Source of the DNA: an uncultured Gammaproteobacteria bacterium
GTDB lineage: Bacteria > Pseudomonadota > Gammaproteobacteria > Poriferisulfidales > GCA-002705445
DNA: 41,898 bases
Reading direction: 5' to 3'
Assembly: GCA_913042035.1 (NCBI GenBank)
Contig: CAJWIN010000004.1
Coordinates: forward strand, 1-41,898
A program made the position numbers and the translations under genes. The notes beneath the pieces are model-generated. The model did not search any database. It saw nothing but the letters and a program-made list of their open reading frames with translations, and was not told the origin of the DNA. Position 1 is the first letter of the stretch; every line of letters begins with the position of its first letter. This document shows positions 23,015 to 30,481 of the stretch, piece after piece.

Positions 23015-24415
23015 ATGAAAAGCAATATGAAGAGTAAAATCATGATGAGAGTAAAAAGAATTCACTTCATTGGTATCGGTGGAAGTGGTATGTCTGGAAT
23101 AGCTTCAATTTTAAATGATTTAGGATATATTGTTTCAGGGTCAGATTTAAATTCATCAAAAAACATAGAACTGCTTATTGAAAAAGGCATTAGTGTATCA
23201 ATTGGACATAACAAAGATAATATCTTATCAAAAGATGTTGTTGTTATCTCCAGTGCTATAAAACAAGATAATATTGAAGTTATTTGTGCAAAAGATTTAA
23301 ATATTCCAATTATAAAAAGAGCTGAAATGCTTGCTGAGTTAATGAGATTTAGTTATGGAATTGCAGTAGCAGGCACACATGGTAAAACATCAACAACATC
23401 TATAGTTTCGCATATACTTAATGAAGCTAATTATGATCCTACCTATATAATTGGAGGTAAACTAATTAATGCAGGAAATTCTAAATTAGGCTCTAGTGAT
23501 TATTTAATTGCTGAAGCTGACGAAAGTGATGCTTCGTTTTTACATCTTCAACCATTAATGTCTTTAATTACTAATATTGATAAAGATCATCTTGAAAATC
23601 ATCAAAATAGCTTTGATATCCTAAAAAAAAATTTTTTAGAATTTATTAATAATTTACCATTTTATGGTCTTTGCTTATTAAATCTAAATGATATAAATAC
23701 AAAATCAATAATTAGTAAAATTTCTAGGCCAGTTAAAACTTATGGATTAGATATAATGGCTGACTATAAAGCCAAATCTATTGACTTAGATTCAATTCCT
23801 TCAAAGTATTTATATCTTGAAAATGATAAAGAATATGAAATAAATCTAAATATGCCTGGTAGATATAACGCAATGAATTCGTTAGCTGCTTTATCTATTG
23901 CAAGAGAATTAGACGTCCCTATAAAAACCATACAAAAAGCAATTGAAAATTTTCCTGGAATTAGTAGAAGATTTGAAATAGTTGGAGAATATAAAATTAA
24001 TAACAAAAAATTTATATGGATTGATGATTATGGACATCACCCTACAGAAATGAAAGAAGTCTTGGAGACAATAAATAATGTATGGCGTAATAAAAAGATA
24101 TTAATGATTTTTCAGCCACATAGGTATTCTAGAACAGCAGAGCATTTTTCTCATTTTGTTGATATTCTTAAAAATGTAAATAATTTGATCCTAATGGATG
24201 TTTATGCAGCCAACGAAGCAGCAATAGATAATATAAGCTCAAAAGTATTAATAGATGAGATTAGAAAATATAATAAAAATATAGAATTAATAAATGATCA
24301 TAAAAAACTTGAAAAATACATAACCCAGAAACTAAATGAAAATGATATTTTATTAACTATGGGCGCTGGAGATATATCAAAATTTAAAAATTATTATAAA
24401 AATTCTTTAATATAA
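23015..24415 (+). CDS. murC: UDP-N-acetylmuramate--L-alanine ligase MurC
   Basis: MurC (466 residues) attaches L-alanine to UDP-MurNAc, starting the stem peptide. Motifs include RIHFIGIGGSGMSGIASIL, VVISSAIKQDN, the ATP site AVAGTHGKTSTTSIV, AEADESDASFL, ITNIDKDHLENH, ISRRFEIVGE, IDDYGHHPTEM, FQPHRYSRT and LLTMGAGDI. The ATG at 23015 gives a few extra residues; starts at 23027 or 23042-23045 are also possible because the conserved region begins at about residue 11. Its length is normal. Confidence 0.97.
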   Translation: MKSNMKSKIMMRVKRIHFIGIGGSGMSGIASILNDLGYIVSGSDLNSSKNIELLIEKGISVSIGHNKDNILSKDVVVISSAIKQDNIEVICAKDLNIPIIKRAEMLAELMRFSYGIAVAGTHGKTSTTSIVSHILNEANYDPTYIIGGKLINAGNSKLGSSDYLIAEADESDASFLHLQPLMSLITNIDKDHLENHQNSFDILKKNFLEFINNLPFYGLCLLNLNDINTKSIISKISRPVKTYGLDIMADYKAKSIDLDSIPSKYLYLENDKEYEINLNMPGRYNAMNSLAALSIARELDVPIKTIQKAIENFPGISRRFEIVGEYKINNKKFIWIDDYGHHPTEMKEVLETINNVWRNKKILMIFQPHRYSRTAEHFSHFVDILKNVNNLILMDVYAANEAAIDNISSKVLIDEIRKYNKNIELINDHKKLEKYITQKLNENDILLTMGAGDISKFKNYYKNSLI

Positions 24416-24418
24416 GAG

Positions 24419-25315
24419 ATGAACAAAATAGATAAAATCACGCAGAAAGTTAAAGGAAATTTGAGAGAAAATGTATCCTTAAAAGATTACAATACATGGA
24501 AAGTAGGTGGAAAAGCTGAATACTTTTTCGAACCACACGATTTGGAAGATTTAAAAATTTTTCTAAATTTAACATCTGATGAGAAAGTAACATTTCTTGG
24601 TAATGGCAGCAATGTTCTTATAAGAGATAATGGAATTAAAGGCTATGTTGTATGTTTAAAAAAATCTCTTAACAATTTTCAAATCTATGGTAAAAACAAA
24701 TTTATTTTTGAGGCCGGTCTCTCTTGTATGAAAATCGCTCAGATTAGTGCAAAACACAATCTTACAGGGTTAGAGTTTCTATGCGGAGTTCCAGGAACAT
24801 TGGGTGGAGCATTGAAAATGAATGCTGGATGTTACGGAGGAAATATATGGAATAATATTGTTGATGTAACTTTAATCAACAAAAGAGGGAATTTAGTAAA
24901 AAGAACCAAAGATGATTTCAAAATAAGTTACAGAAATGTTGAAATAGACGAAAATAATTTTTTTGTAAGTGCTTCATTTAATTTAAAAGAAAATAAGATG
25001 AATAACTCACAAAATATTATAAAAGATTTTCTTAAAGATAGGCGGAGTAATCAGCCAACGGGCCTGCCCAGCTGTGGATCGGTTTTTAAGAATCCAAAGA
25101 ATCTTTTCGCAGCAAAAATATTAGATTCACTTGGACTAAAGGGTTATCGAATTGGTGGAGCTTATGTATCCGAGAAACATGCAAATTTTATAATAGCTGA
25201 AAGGTCAGCAAAATCTGAGGATATAGAAAAACTTATAAGTTTTATCCAAAAAAAAGTTTATGAAGATACAAAAATATCTTTAGAGACAGAAGTTAAATTT
25301 ATTGGTACAAAATAA
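24419..25315 (+). CDS. murB: UDP-N-acetylenolpyruvoylglucosamine reductase MurB (type II)
   Basis: MurB (298 residues) is the FAD enzyme that reduces UDP-GlcNAc-enolpyruvate to UDP-MurNAc with NADPH. Motifs: DYNTWKVGGKAEYFFEP, FLGNGSNVLIRDNG, FLCGVPGTLGGALKMNAGCYGG, ISYRNVEI, and GLPSCGSVFKNP with the proton-donating serine; the final glutamate lies in SLETEVKFIG. Its size of about 300 residues fits the shorter type II form rather than the 342-residue E. coli type I enzyme. It overlaps ddl by one base (TAATG). Confidence 0.96.
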   Translation: MNKIDKITQKVKGNLRENVSLKDYNTWKVGGKAEYFFEPHDLEDLKIFLNLTSDEKVTFLGNGSNVLIRDNGIKGYVVCLKKSLNNFQIYGKNKFIFEAGLSCMKIAQISAKHNLTGLEFLCGVPGTLGGALKMNAGCYGGNIWNNIVDVTLINKRGNLVKRTKDDFKISYRNVEIDENNFFVSASFNLKENKMNNSQNIIKDFLKDRRSNQPTGLPSCGSVFKNPKNLFAAKILDSLGLKGYRIGGAYVSEKHANFIIAERSAKSEDIEKLISFIQKKVYEDTKISLETEVKFIGTK

Positions 25316-26226
25316 TGAAAGAAAATTACGGAAAAGTTCTTGTTTTGATGGGCGGATGGTCTAACGAAAGGGAGATTTCTTTGATTTCTGGTAACTGTGT
25401 TTATAATTCTTTAGTTGATTCAGGAGTTGATGCTCACAAGTTGAAACTTGATAAAACTAATATTGATAAAATTAAGACCATAAATCCAGATCGGGTTTTT
25501 ATCGTTTTACATGGGAAAGGTGGTGAAGATGGAGAAATTCAATTATACCTAGATAATTTATCTATCCCGTACACAGGAAGTAGTAGTCATTCGTCAGAGA
25601 TATGTATGAATAAAAGAACAACAAAATCAATTTTACTAAATAATAAGCTTCAAACGCCAAAATATAAGAAAATAGATAAAAGTATAGATATTAAATATAT
25701 TGAAAAACACTTTTCATATCCTTTTGTTGTTAAACCGTCATCAGAAGGCTCTAGTATTGGAGTATTTATAGTAAATAATCAAGTAGACTACTATGCAGCA
25801 ATAGAAAAAAATAAAAGTATAAGTAAAGATTTTATTGTTGAACAGTATGTAGATGGAAAAGAATATACCGTTGGTATATTAGATGACGTGGTGTTGCCTG
25901 CAATAATGCTGGAGCCGCCAGGGCAATTCTATGACTACGATGCAAAATATAATTCGTCGGAAATGAAGTATATTTGTCCTTCAGGTCTTGAGGAAAAAAT
26001 AGAAAAAGAAATTCAACAAATATCATTAGATTGCTTTAACACTCTTGGATGTAGTGGATGGGGAAGAGTAGATATAATAATTTCTAAAGATAATACGCCT
26101 TGGATTATAGAAATAAATACGGTGCCAGGAATGACAGAGCATAGTCTGTTACCAATGGCAGCAAAAGAAAAAGGCATAAATTTCAATGAGCTCGTTTTAA
26201 AAATTTTAGACACATCTTTTAAATAA
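25315..26226 (+). CDS. ddl: D-alanine--D-alanine ligase Ddl
   Basis: Ddl (303 residues) is the ATP-grasp ligase making D-Ala-D-Ala for MurF. Evidence: VLMGGWSNEREISLISG, VFIVLHGKGGEDGEIQ, PYTGSSSHSSEICMNK, FVVKPSSEGSSIGV (ATP-binding loop), FYDYDAKY, and WIIEINTVPGMTEHSLLP with the metal-binding glutamate and asparagine. Length and place between murB and ftsQ match DdlB of gammaproteobacteria. Confidence 0.97.
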   Translation: MKENYGKVLVLMGGWSNEREISLISGNCVYNSLVDSGVDAHKLKLDKTNIDKIKTINPDRVFIVLHGKGGEDGEIQLYLDNLSIPYTGSSSHSSEICMNKRTTKSILLNNKLQTPKYKKIDKSIDIKYIEKHFSYPFVVKPSSEGSSIGVFIVNNQVDYYAAIEKNKSISKDFIVEQYVDGKEYTVGILDDVVLPAIMLEPPGQFYDYDAKYNSSEMKYICPSGLEEKIEKEIQQISLDCFNTLGCSGWGRVDIIISKDNTPWIIEINTVPGMTEHSLLPMAAKEKGINFNELVLKILDTSFK

Positions 26227-26230
26227 AAAA

Positions 26231-26926
26231 ATGACACTTGGAAAAAAAACTGCATACATTTCAATAATAATAACAATATTTATAATAGTATTAATTATTA
26301 ATGATAAAATTAGTGATACAAAGATTTATTTTCAAATAAGTGATATTAGATTAGGGCAAAAATCTTTGAATGTTAATGAAGCCGAAATTTTTAAGGTAGC
26401 CGAAAAATATTTGAAAAATAAGTCGTTTTTTAATATAAATTTAGACTACTTAAAAAACTCTATAGAAAAAGTCGCTTGGGTTAAAAATGCTTATATTAGA
26501 AGATCATATCCAAATGAAGTTATAATATTTATAGAAGAATATACTCCTGTAGCAGTATGGAATAATGATTCCTATATAAGTGAAAACGGTTATATTTTTT
26601 CAGCAAATAAAATTGAAAAAAAATTACCAAAAATAAGTTCTTATAGCAACAGAAATATTATTATTTTTGAATATTTTTCTTTAATTTTAGATGGAATACG
26701 AAAAAATAAACTTAATGATAAAGTTTTGCTAATCAAGGAAAATGAAATTAGGTCTTTAACAGTATTATTAGAATCAAATATAGCAATTAAATTTGGATCA
26801 AAAAATATTAAAGAAAGAATAGGTATATTTTTTAAAGCTTATAAAACACTAAAAACTAGCGATTTAAAAAAAATACGGTATATTGATATGAGATACTCAA
26901 ATGGCTTTTCTATTGGCTGGAAATAG
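26231..26926 (+). CDS. ftsQ: Cell division protein FtsQ
   Basis: FtsQ (231 residues) bridges cytoplasmic and periplasmic divisome parts. A short cytoplasmic start, a membrane helix (about residues 8-25) and a periplasmic POTRA domain are visible, the latter with FFNINLDYLKNSIEKVAWVK followed by NAYIRRSYPNEVIIFIEEYTPVAVW, the best conserved FtsQ segment. The C-terminal beta domain contacts FtsB/FtsL in the family. It is four bases after ddl and 12 before ftsA. Confidence 0.94.
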   Translation: MTLGKKTAYISIIITIFIIVLIINDKISDTKIYFQISDIRLGQKSLNVNEAEIFKVAEKYLKNKSFFNINLDYLKNSIEKVAWVKNAYIRRSYPNEVIIFIEEYTPVAVWNNDSYISENGYIFSANKIEKKLPKISSYSNRNIIIFEYFSLILDGIRKNKLNDKVLLIKENEIRSLTVLLESNIAIKFGSKNIKERIGIFFKAYKTLKTSDLKKIRYIDMRYSNGFSIGWK

Positions 26927-26938
26927 AGTTGATAAATT

Positions 26939-28165
26939 ATGATTAAAAATGAAAAAAACTTATTAGTTGGGCTAGACATAGGAACTACTTTTATTAAAGC
27001 TATAGTCGGGATTGTCAACGAAGATAATGAAATTGATTTTCTTGGTGTAGGTAAATCTAATTCTTTAGGCATGAAAAGAGGAGTAGTAATAGATATTAGT
27101 GCAACAGTTCAGTCTATTGAAAAAGCAGTAGAGGAGGCAGAACTTGTTAGTGGTTATAAAATAAGTTCAGCATTTGTAAGTATTTCGGGAAAACATATCC
27201 AAAGTTTTAATGCAACAGGAAGAGCTGCAATCTCTGATAATAAAGAGGTTTCTATTCAAGATTTGAAATCTGTGGAAGAATCAGCTAAAGCTATTACATT
27301 ATCAAATGATCAGGAAATACTTCACGTTTTGCCAAAAGATTACGAAATTGATGGGCAAGATGGAATAAAAGTTCCCCTAGGAATGTCTGGAATAGCACTT
27401 GATGGGAGATATCATTTAGTTACTGGAGCAAAGAATGCTAGAGACAATATTGAGAAGTGTGTGAAAAAATGTTCAATTAATCCGCAGAGTGTAGTTTTAG
27501 AGCAACTTGCATCTAGCTTAGCTGTTTTGACTAAAGATGAAAAAGATCTTGGTGTGTGTTTAGTGGACATAGGTGGAGGAACAACTGACATAGCAATATT
27601 TAGTAACGGAGCAATAGAATATACTTCATCTGTACCATTAGGAGGAGATCAAGTTACTAATGATCTTGCTCAAGCATTAAAGACATCAACTTATAACGCT
27701 GAAGAACTTAAAATCACACATGGATTTATTTCGAACGAATTATCAAGTGATGACATTGTAGAGGTTCCGGGTGTGGGAGATAGACCACCTAGGTCAATAC
27801 AGAAGTATACTTTAGTTGAAGTAATGAGTTTGCGTTACCAAGAAATTTTTAATTTTGTAAATGAAAAAATTTTACAAAGCGGTTTCGAAGAAAAAATTCC
27901 TGCAGGCATTGTATTGACTGGCGGAAGCTCTAAATCTGAAGGTCTTGCAGATCTTGCTGAAGAGATATTTCATAAGCAAGTTAGAGTAGGTATCCCACAA
28001 TATTTATATGGTGGCTCAGAAGATATAGTTAAAAATTCTGAATACGCTACAAGTGTTGGCTTACTATTATATGCTCAAAAGGAGATAAATCCGCAATTAG
28101 AGCCAGTAAATGAAGATTTTTCATCTGCTGCGAAAAAGCTTTTTAAAAGGTTATTTGACGATTAA
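26939..28165 (+). CDS. ftsA: Cell division protein FtsA (actin-like)
   Basis: FtsA (408 residues) is the actin-family protein that tethers FtsZ to the membrane. Phosphate-binding motifs are LVGLDIGTTFIKAIVG near the start and CLVDIGGGTTDIAIF at mid-protein, with IVLTGGSSKSEGL as the adenosine motif. The 1C subdomain lies between residues about 85 and 160. The C-terminus KKLFKRLFDD is the amphipathic membrane-targeting helix. In most relatives ftsZ follows directly; here lpxC follows after 88 bases with promoter-like sequence. Confidence 0.97.
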   Translation: MIKNEKNLLVGLDIGTTFIKAIVGIVNEDNEIDFLGVGKSNSLGMKRGVVIDISATVQSIEKAVEEAELVSGYKISSAFVSISGKHIQSFNATGRAAISDNKEVSIQDLKSVEESAKAITLSNDQEILHVLPKDYEIDGQDGIKVPLGMSGIALDGRYHLVTGAKNARDNIEKCVKKCSINPQSVVLEQLASSLAVLTKDEKDLGVCLVDIGGGTTDIAIFSNGAIEYTSSVPLGGDQVTNDLAQALKTSTYNAEELKITHGFISNELSSDDIVEVPGVGDRPPRSIQKYTLVEVMSLRYQEIFNFVNEKILQSGFEEKIPAGIVLTGGSSKSEGLADLAEEIFHKQVRVGIPQYLYGGSEDIVKNSEYATSVGLLLYAQKEINPQLEPVNEDFSSAAKKLFKRLFDD

Positions 28166-28195
28166 TTAATAATTAAACTATATAAATTATCAAAA

Positions 28196-28239
28196 TTGGC
28201 ATATTATATGCATCAAAAATGATATAATTAATATATAAT
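28196..28239 (+). promoter_or_regulatory. Probable lpxC promoter and operator-like palindrome
   Basis: The 88-base ftsA-lpxC gap contains a perfect palindrome GCATAT-T-ATATGC (28199-28211) followed by two TATAAT hexamers (28223-28228 and 28234-28239). No -35 box at ideal spacing is clear. It suggests lpxC has its own promoter, possibly controlled at the palindrome. ftsZ would normally occupy this gap. Confidence 0.4.
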
Positions 28240-28253
28240 ACAAATAAAAAATC

Positions 28254-29177
28254 ATGATTAATCAAAGAACAATAAAAAATACAATAAAAGCAACAGGTAT
28301 CGGTCTACATACGGGGAAAAAAATTACATTAACTTTAATACCTGCTCCCTCCGAAACAGGAATAATATTTACTAGAACTGATGTTAATCCAAAAGTAGAG
28401 ATTAAAGCATGTCCAAAAAATGTAGGGGACACCACTTTATCTACCACACTAATTTCAAAAAAAATAAAAGTTTCAACCGTTGAACACCTTCTCTCGGCAA
28501 TAGCTGGCTTAGGTATTGACAATTTATATATTCACTTGGACGGCCCTGAGGTTCCAATAATGGATGGAAGTGCTGGCCCATTTGTTTTTCTTTTGCAGTC
28601 TGCAGGAATTAAAGAACAGAGTAAATCAAAGAAATTTATAAGAATATTAAAGCCAATAGAGGTTAAAGATGAAGATACAGGTAAATGGGTTAAATTTGCT
28701 CCTTTTGAAGGTTTTAAAGTTGCGTTTACAATTGGATTTGATCACCCAGTATTTAATGGCAAAACCCATAGTGCTGTATTAGATTTCTCAACTGTATCTT
28801 TTGTTAAAGAAGTTAGTAGAGCAAGAACATTTGGTTTTATGAGAGATGTCGAGTTATTAAGGTCAAAGAATCTAGCATTAGGGGGAAGTCTAGATAATGC
28901 AGTAGTCGTAGATGATCATCGGGTTTTAAATGAAGATGGTCTCAGGTATGAGGATGAGTTTGTGAAGCATAAAATTCTTGATGCAGTAGGAGACCTGTAT
29001 TTGCTCGGAAAAAGCTTAATAGGATCTTTTGAAGGTTTCAAATCTGGACATGATCTTAACAACAAATTGCTACGCAAATTATTAGAAAATAAAGATGCCT
29101 GGGAAGAAGTTGGTTATAAATCTTCTGATGATCTTCCAATAAATTATATGGATGCTTATAGCAAAGCTGATATTTAG
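28254..29177 (+). CDS. lpxC: UDP-3-O-acyl-N-acetylglucosamine deacetylase LpxC
   Basis: LpxC (307 residues) is the zinc deacetylase performing the committed step of lipid A synthesis, so the organism should make a lipid-A outer membrane. Motifs: [32 protein letters not shown] (zinc histidine in EHLLSA), [12 protein letters not shown], the [15 protein letters not shown] segment with the zinc HxxxD pair, and FKSGHDLNN with the catalytic histidine. Length is normal. The ATG at 28254 is reached from its own probable promoter. Confidence 0.98.
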   Translation: MINQRTIKNTIKATGIGLHTGKKITLTLIPAPSETGIIFTRTDVNPKVEIKACPKNVGDTTLSTTLISKKIKVSTVEHLLSAIAGLGIDNLYIHLDGPEVPIMDGSAGPFVFLLQSAGIKEQSKSKKFIRILKPIEVKDEDTGKWVKFAPFEGFKVAFTIGFDHPVFNGKTHSAVLDFSTVSFVKEVSRARTFGFMRDVELLRSKNLALGGSLDNAVVVDDHRVLNEDGLRYEDEFVKHKILDAVGDLYLLGKSLIGSFEGFKSGHDLNNKLLRKLLENKDAWEEVGYKSSDDLPINYMDAYSKADI

Positions 29178-29465
29178 TCATATTATTGGATTTCTGATAA
29201 TTTTAAATTTAATTTTGGTAAGTTTTTTAGTCAACAGATTGTAAAATTTTGAATTCACGTCTTTCAAAATCTCATGCTGATAATTTCTTGCTAAGTTCAA
29301 ATTCGAGCTATTTGTAGCCCCTAAAACTAAGATATTCTCAATAATGTTGCATGCATAACAAGTATTTTGTGAATTTGTATATTTAACAATATAATTTGTA
29401 ATCATTTCTAGTATTTTAGCTTTTTCTAATATACTAATATCAATTTGGCTACTAAGTTTTTTCAT
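29178..29465 (-). CDS. DciA-like (DUF721) protein, short
   Basis: A 95-residue protein on the minus strand between lpxC and the M23 peptidase gene, the position where many gammaproteobacteria carry the DUF721/DciA gene. DciA loads or assists the replicative helicase DnaB in bacteria lacking DnaC. The region NTCYACNIIENILVLGATNSSNLNLARNY resembles the DUF721 core, in which a strand-turn segment precedes residues that contact nucleic acid. The start is put at the ATG at 29465 (MKKLSS); a longer reading to 29534 would run into the divergent peptidase start. The call is based on context and weak similarity; the protein is shorter than the usual 140-170 residues. Confidence 0.65.
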   Translation of the reverse strand: MKKLSSQIDISILEKAKILEMITNYIVKYTNSQNTCYACNIIENILVLGATNSSNLNLARNYQHEILKDVNSKFYNLLTKKLTKIKFKIIRNPII

Positions 29466-29528
29466 ATATATAATATTATTAAAGTAAATTAGTTGTATAA
29501 TAACCATCTTTAATAAATTTGAGAAAAA

Positions 29529-30461
29529 ATGCAAATAGTAATTTTCAAATCCAATAAAAATAAATCTTCATCTTATAAGATTGGAGGACTTTTTTTTATT
29601 TTATCGTTTATTTCTTTATTATTTTTACTAACTTTTATTTTAAGTTCGTCAGTCTATTTTTATGGATATAAAAATGGTTACAATGAATTAAATGAAGACA
29701 GGATAACTGATATAGCTTATTACGAAAAAGAAATTCGTCAAATTAAATCAGAAAATAAAAATAAAATAGATTTTTTTTCTAAAAAACTAATTAGAATTTC
29801 TTCACAGATACAAATTTTAAATACTATTGGAAATAAAATTTCGAAAATAGCAAAAATAGATAAAAAAGATTTTAATTTTAAAAAGCCAAATTATATAGGT
29901 GGTAAAAATAAGGTTAGCATTGAATTTGAATATAATTCAGATTTTGATAATTATTTAGATAATATTATATTGGGATTAGCAGAAAAACAAGATGATCTAA
30001 TGTATATCAGTAAAGTTATAAATAACTTAGAAATGAAAGAGCAATTTTTTCCAGCTGGTTTTCCCTCTAAAGAAGGTTATATTTCTTCAAATTATGGATT
30101 AAGAAATAGTCCTATATCAAAAAAAGAGCACTTCCATAAAGGCGTTGATATTGCACATAAAATGGAAACAGATATATTATCTCTTGCCGCAGGTAAAATA
30201 ACATTTTCCGGCAAAAAATATGGTTATGGAAATTTGGTGATTATAGATCATTTAAATGGATACACCACTAAATATGCACATAATAATAGAAACTTAGTAA
30301 AGACCGGGGATATTGTAAAGAAAGGCCAATTGATAGCTAAAATGGGCTCTACAGGACATTCAACAGGACCACATATTCATCTTGAAGTTTTAAAAAATAA
30401 TAAAAATATAAATCCAAATAAATTTATTCATTATAAAGAAAAATTTTCTAAAAGAGACTAG
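29529..30461 (+). CDS. M23 family peptidoglycan endopeptidase, membrane-anchored
   Basis: A 310-residue protein with one N-terminal membrane helix (about residues 17-42), a charged coiled-coil-like stretch (about 55-105), and a C-terminal LytM/M23 domain (about 175-300). The zinc site is intact: HFHKGVDIA supplies H-x-x-x-D and GPHIHLEVL supplies the H-x-H; KYAHNN carries the further catalytic histidine. Such proteins cut peptidoglycan crosslinks or, without catalytic residues, activate amidases; the intact site favours an active enzyme. Being between lpxC and secA is typical of gammaproteobacteria. It is divergent from the dciA-like gene. Confidence 0.92.
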   Translation: MQIVIFKSNKNKSSSYKIGGLFFILSFISLLFLLTFILSSSVYFYGYKNGYNELNEDRITDIAYYEKEIRQIKSENKNKIDFFSKKLIRISSQIQILNTIGNKISKIAKIDKKDFNFKKPNYIGGKNKVSIEFEYNSDFDNYLDNIILGLAEKQDDLMYISKVINNLEMKEQFFPAGFPSKEGYISSNYGLRNSPISKKEHFHKGVDIAHKMETDILSLAAGKITFSGKKYGYGNLVIIDHLNGYTTKYAHNNRNLVKTGDIVKKGQLIAKMGSTGHSTGPHIHLEVLKNNKNINPNKFIHYKEKFSKRD

Positions 30462-30481
30462 AAAGTTTTACAGGTAATCTT

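Noticed and set aside
29466-29534. Longer dciA-like protein beginning at 29534
   Set aside because: It would overlap the divergent M23 peptidase start and adds a non-conserved hydrophobic stretch; ATG 29465 is a better start.
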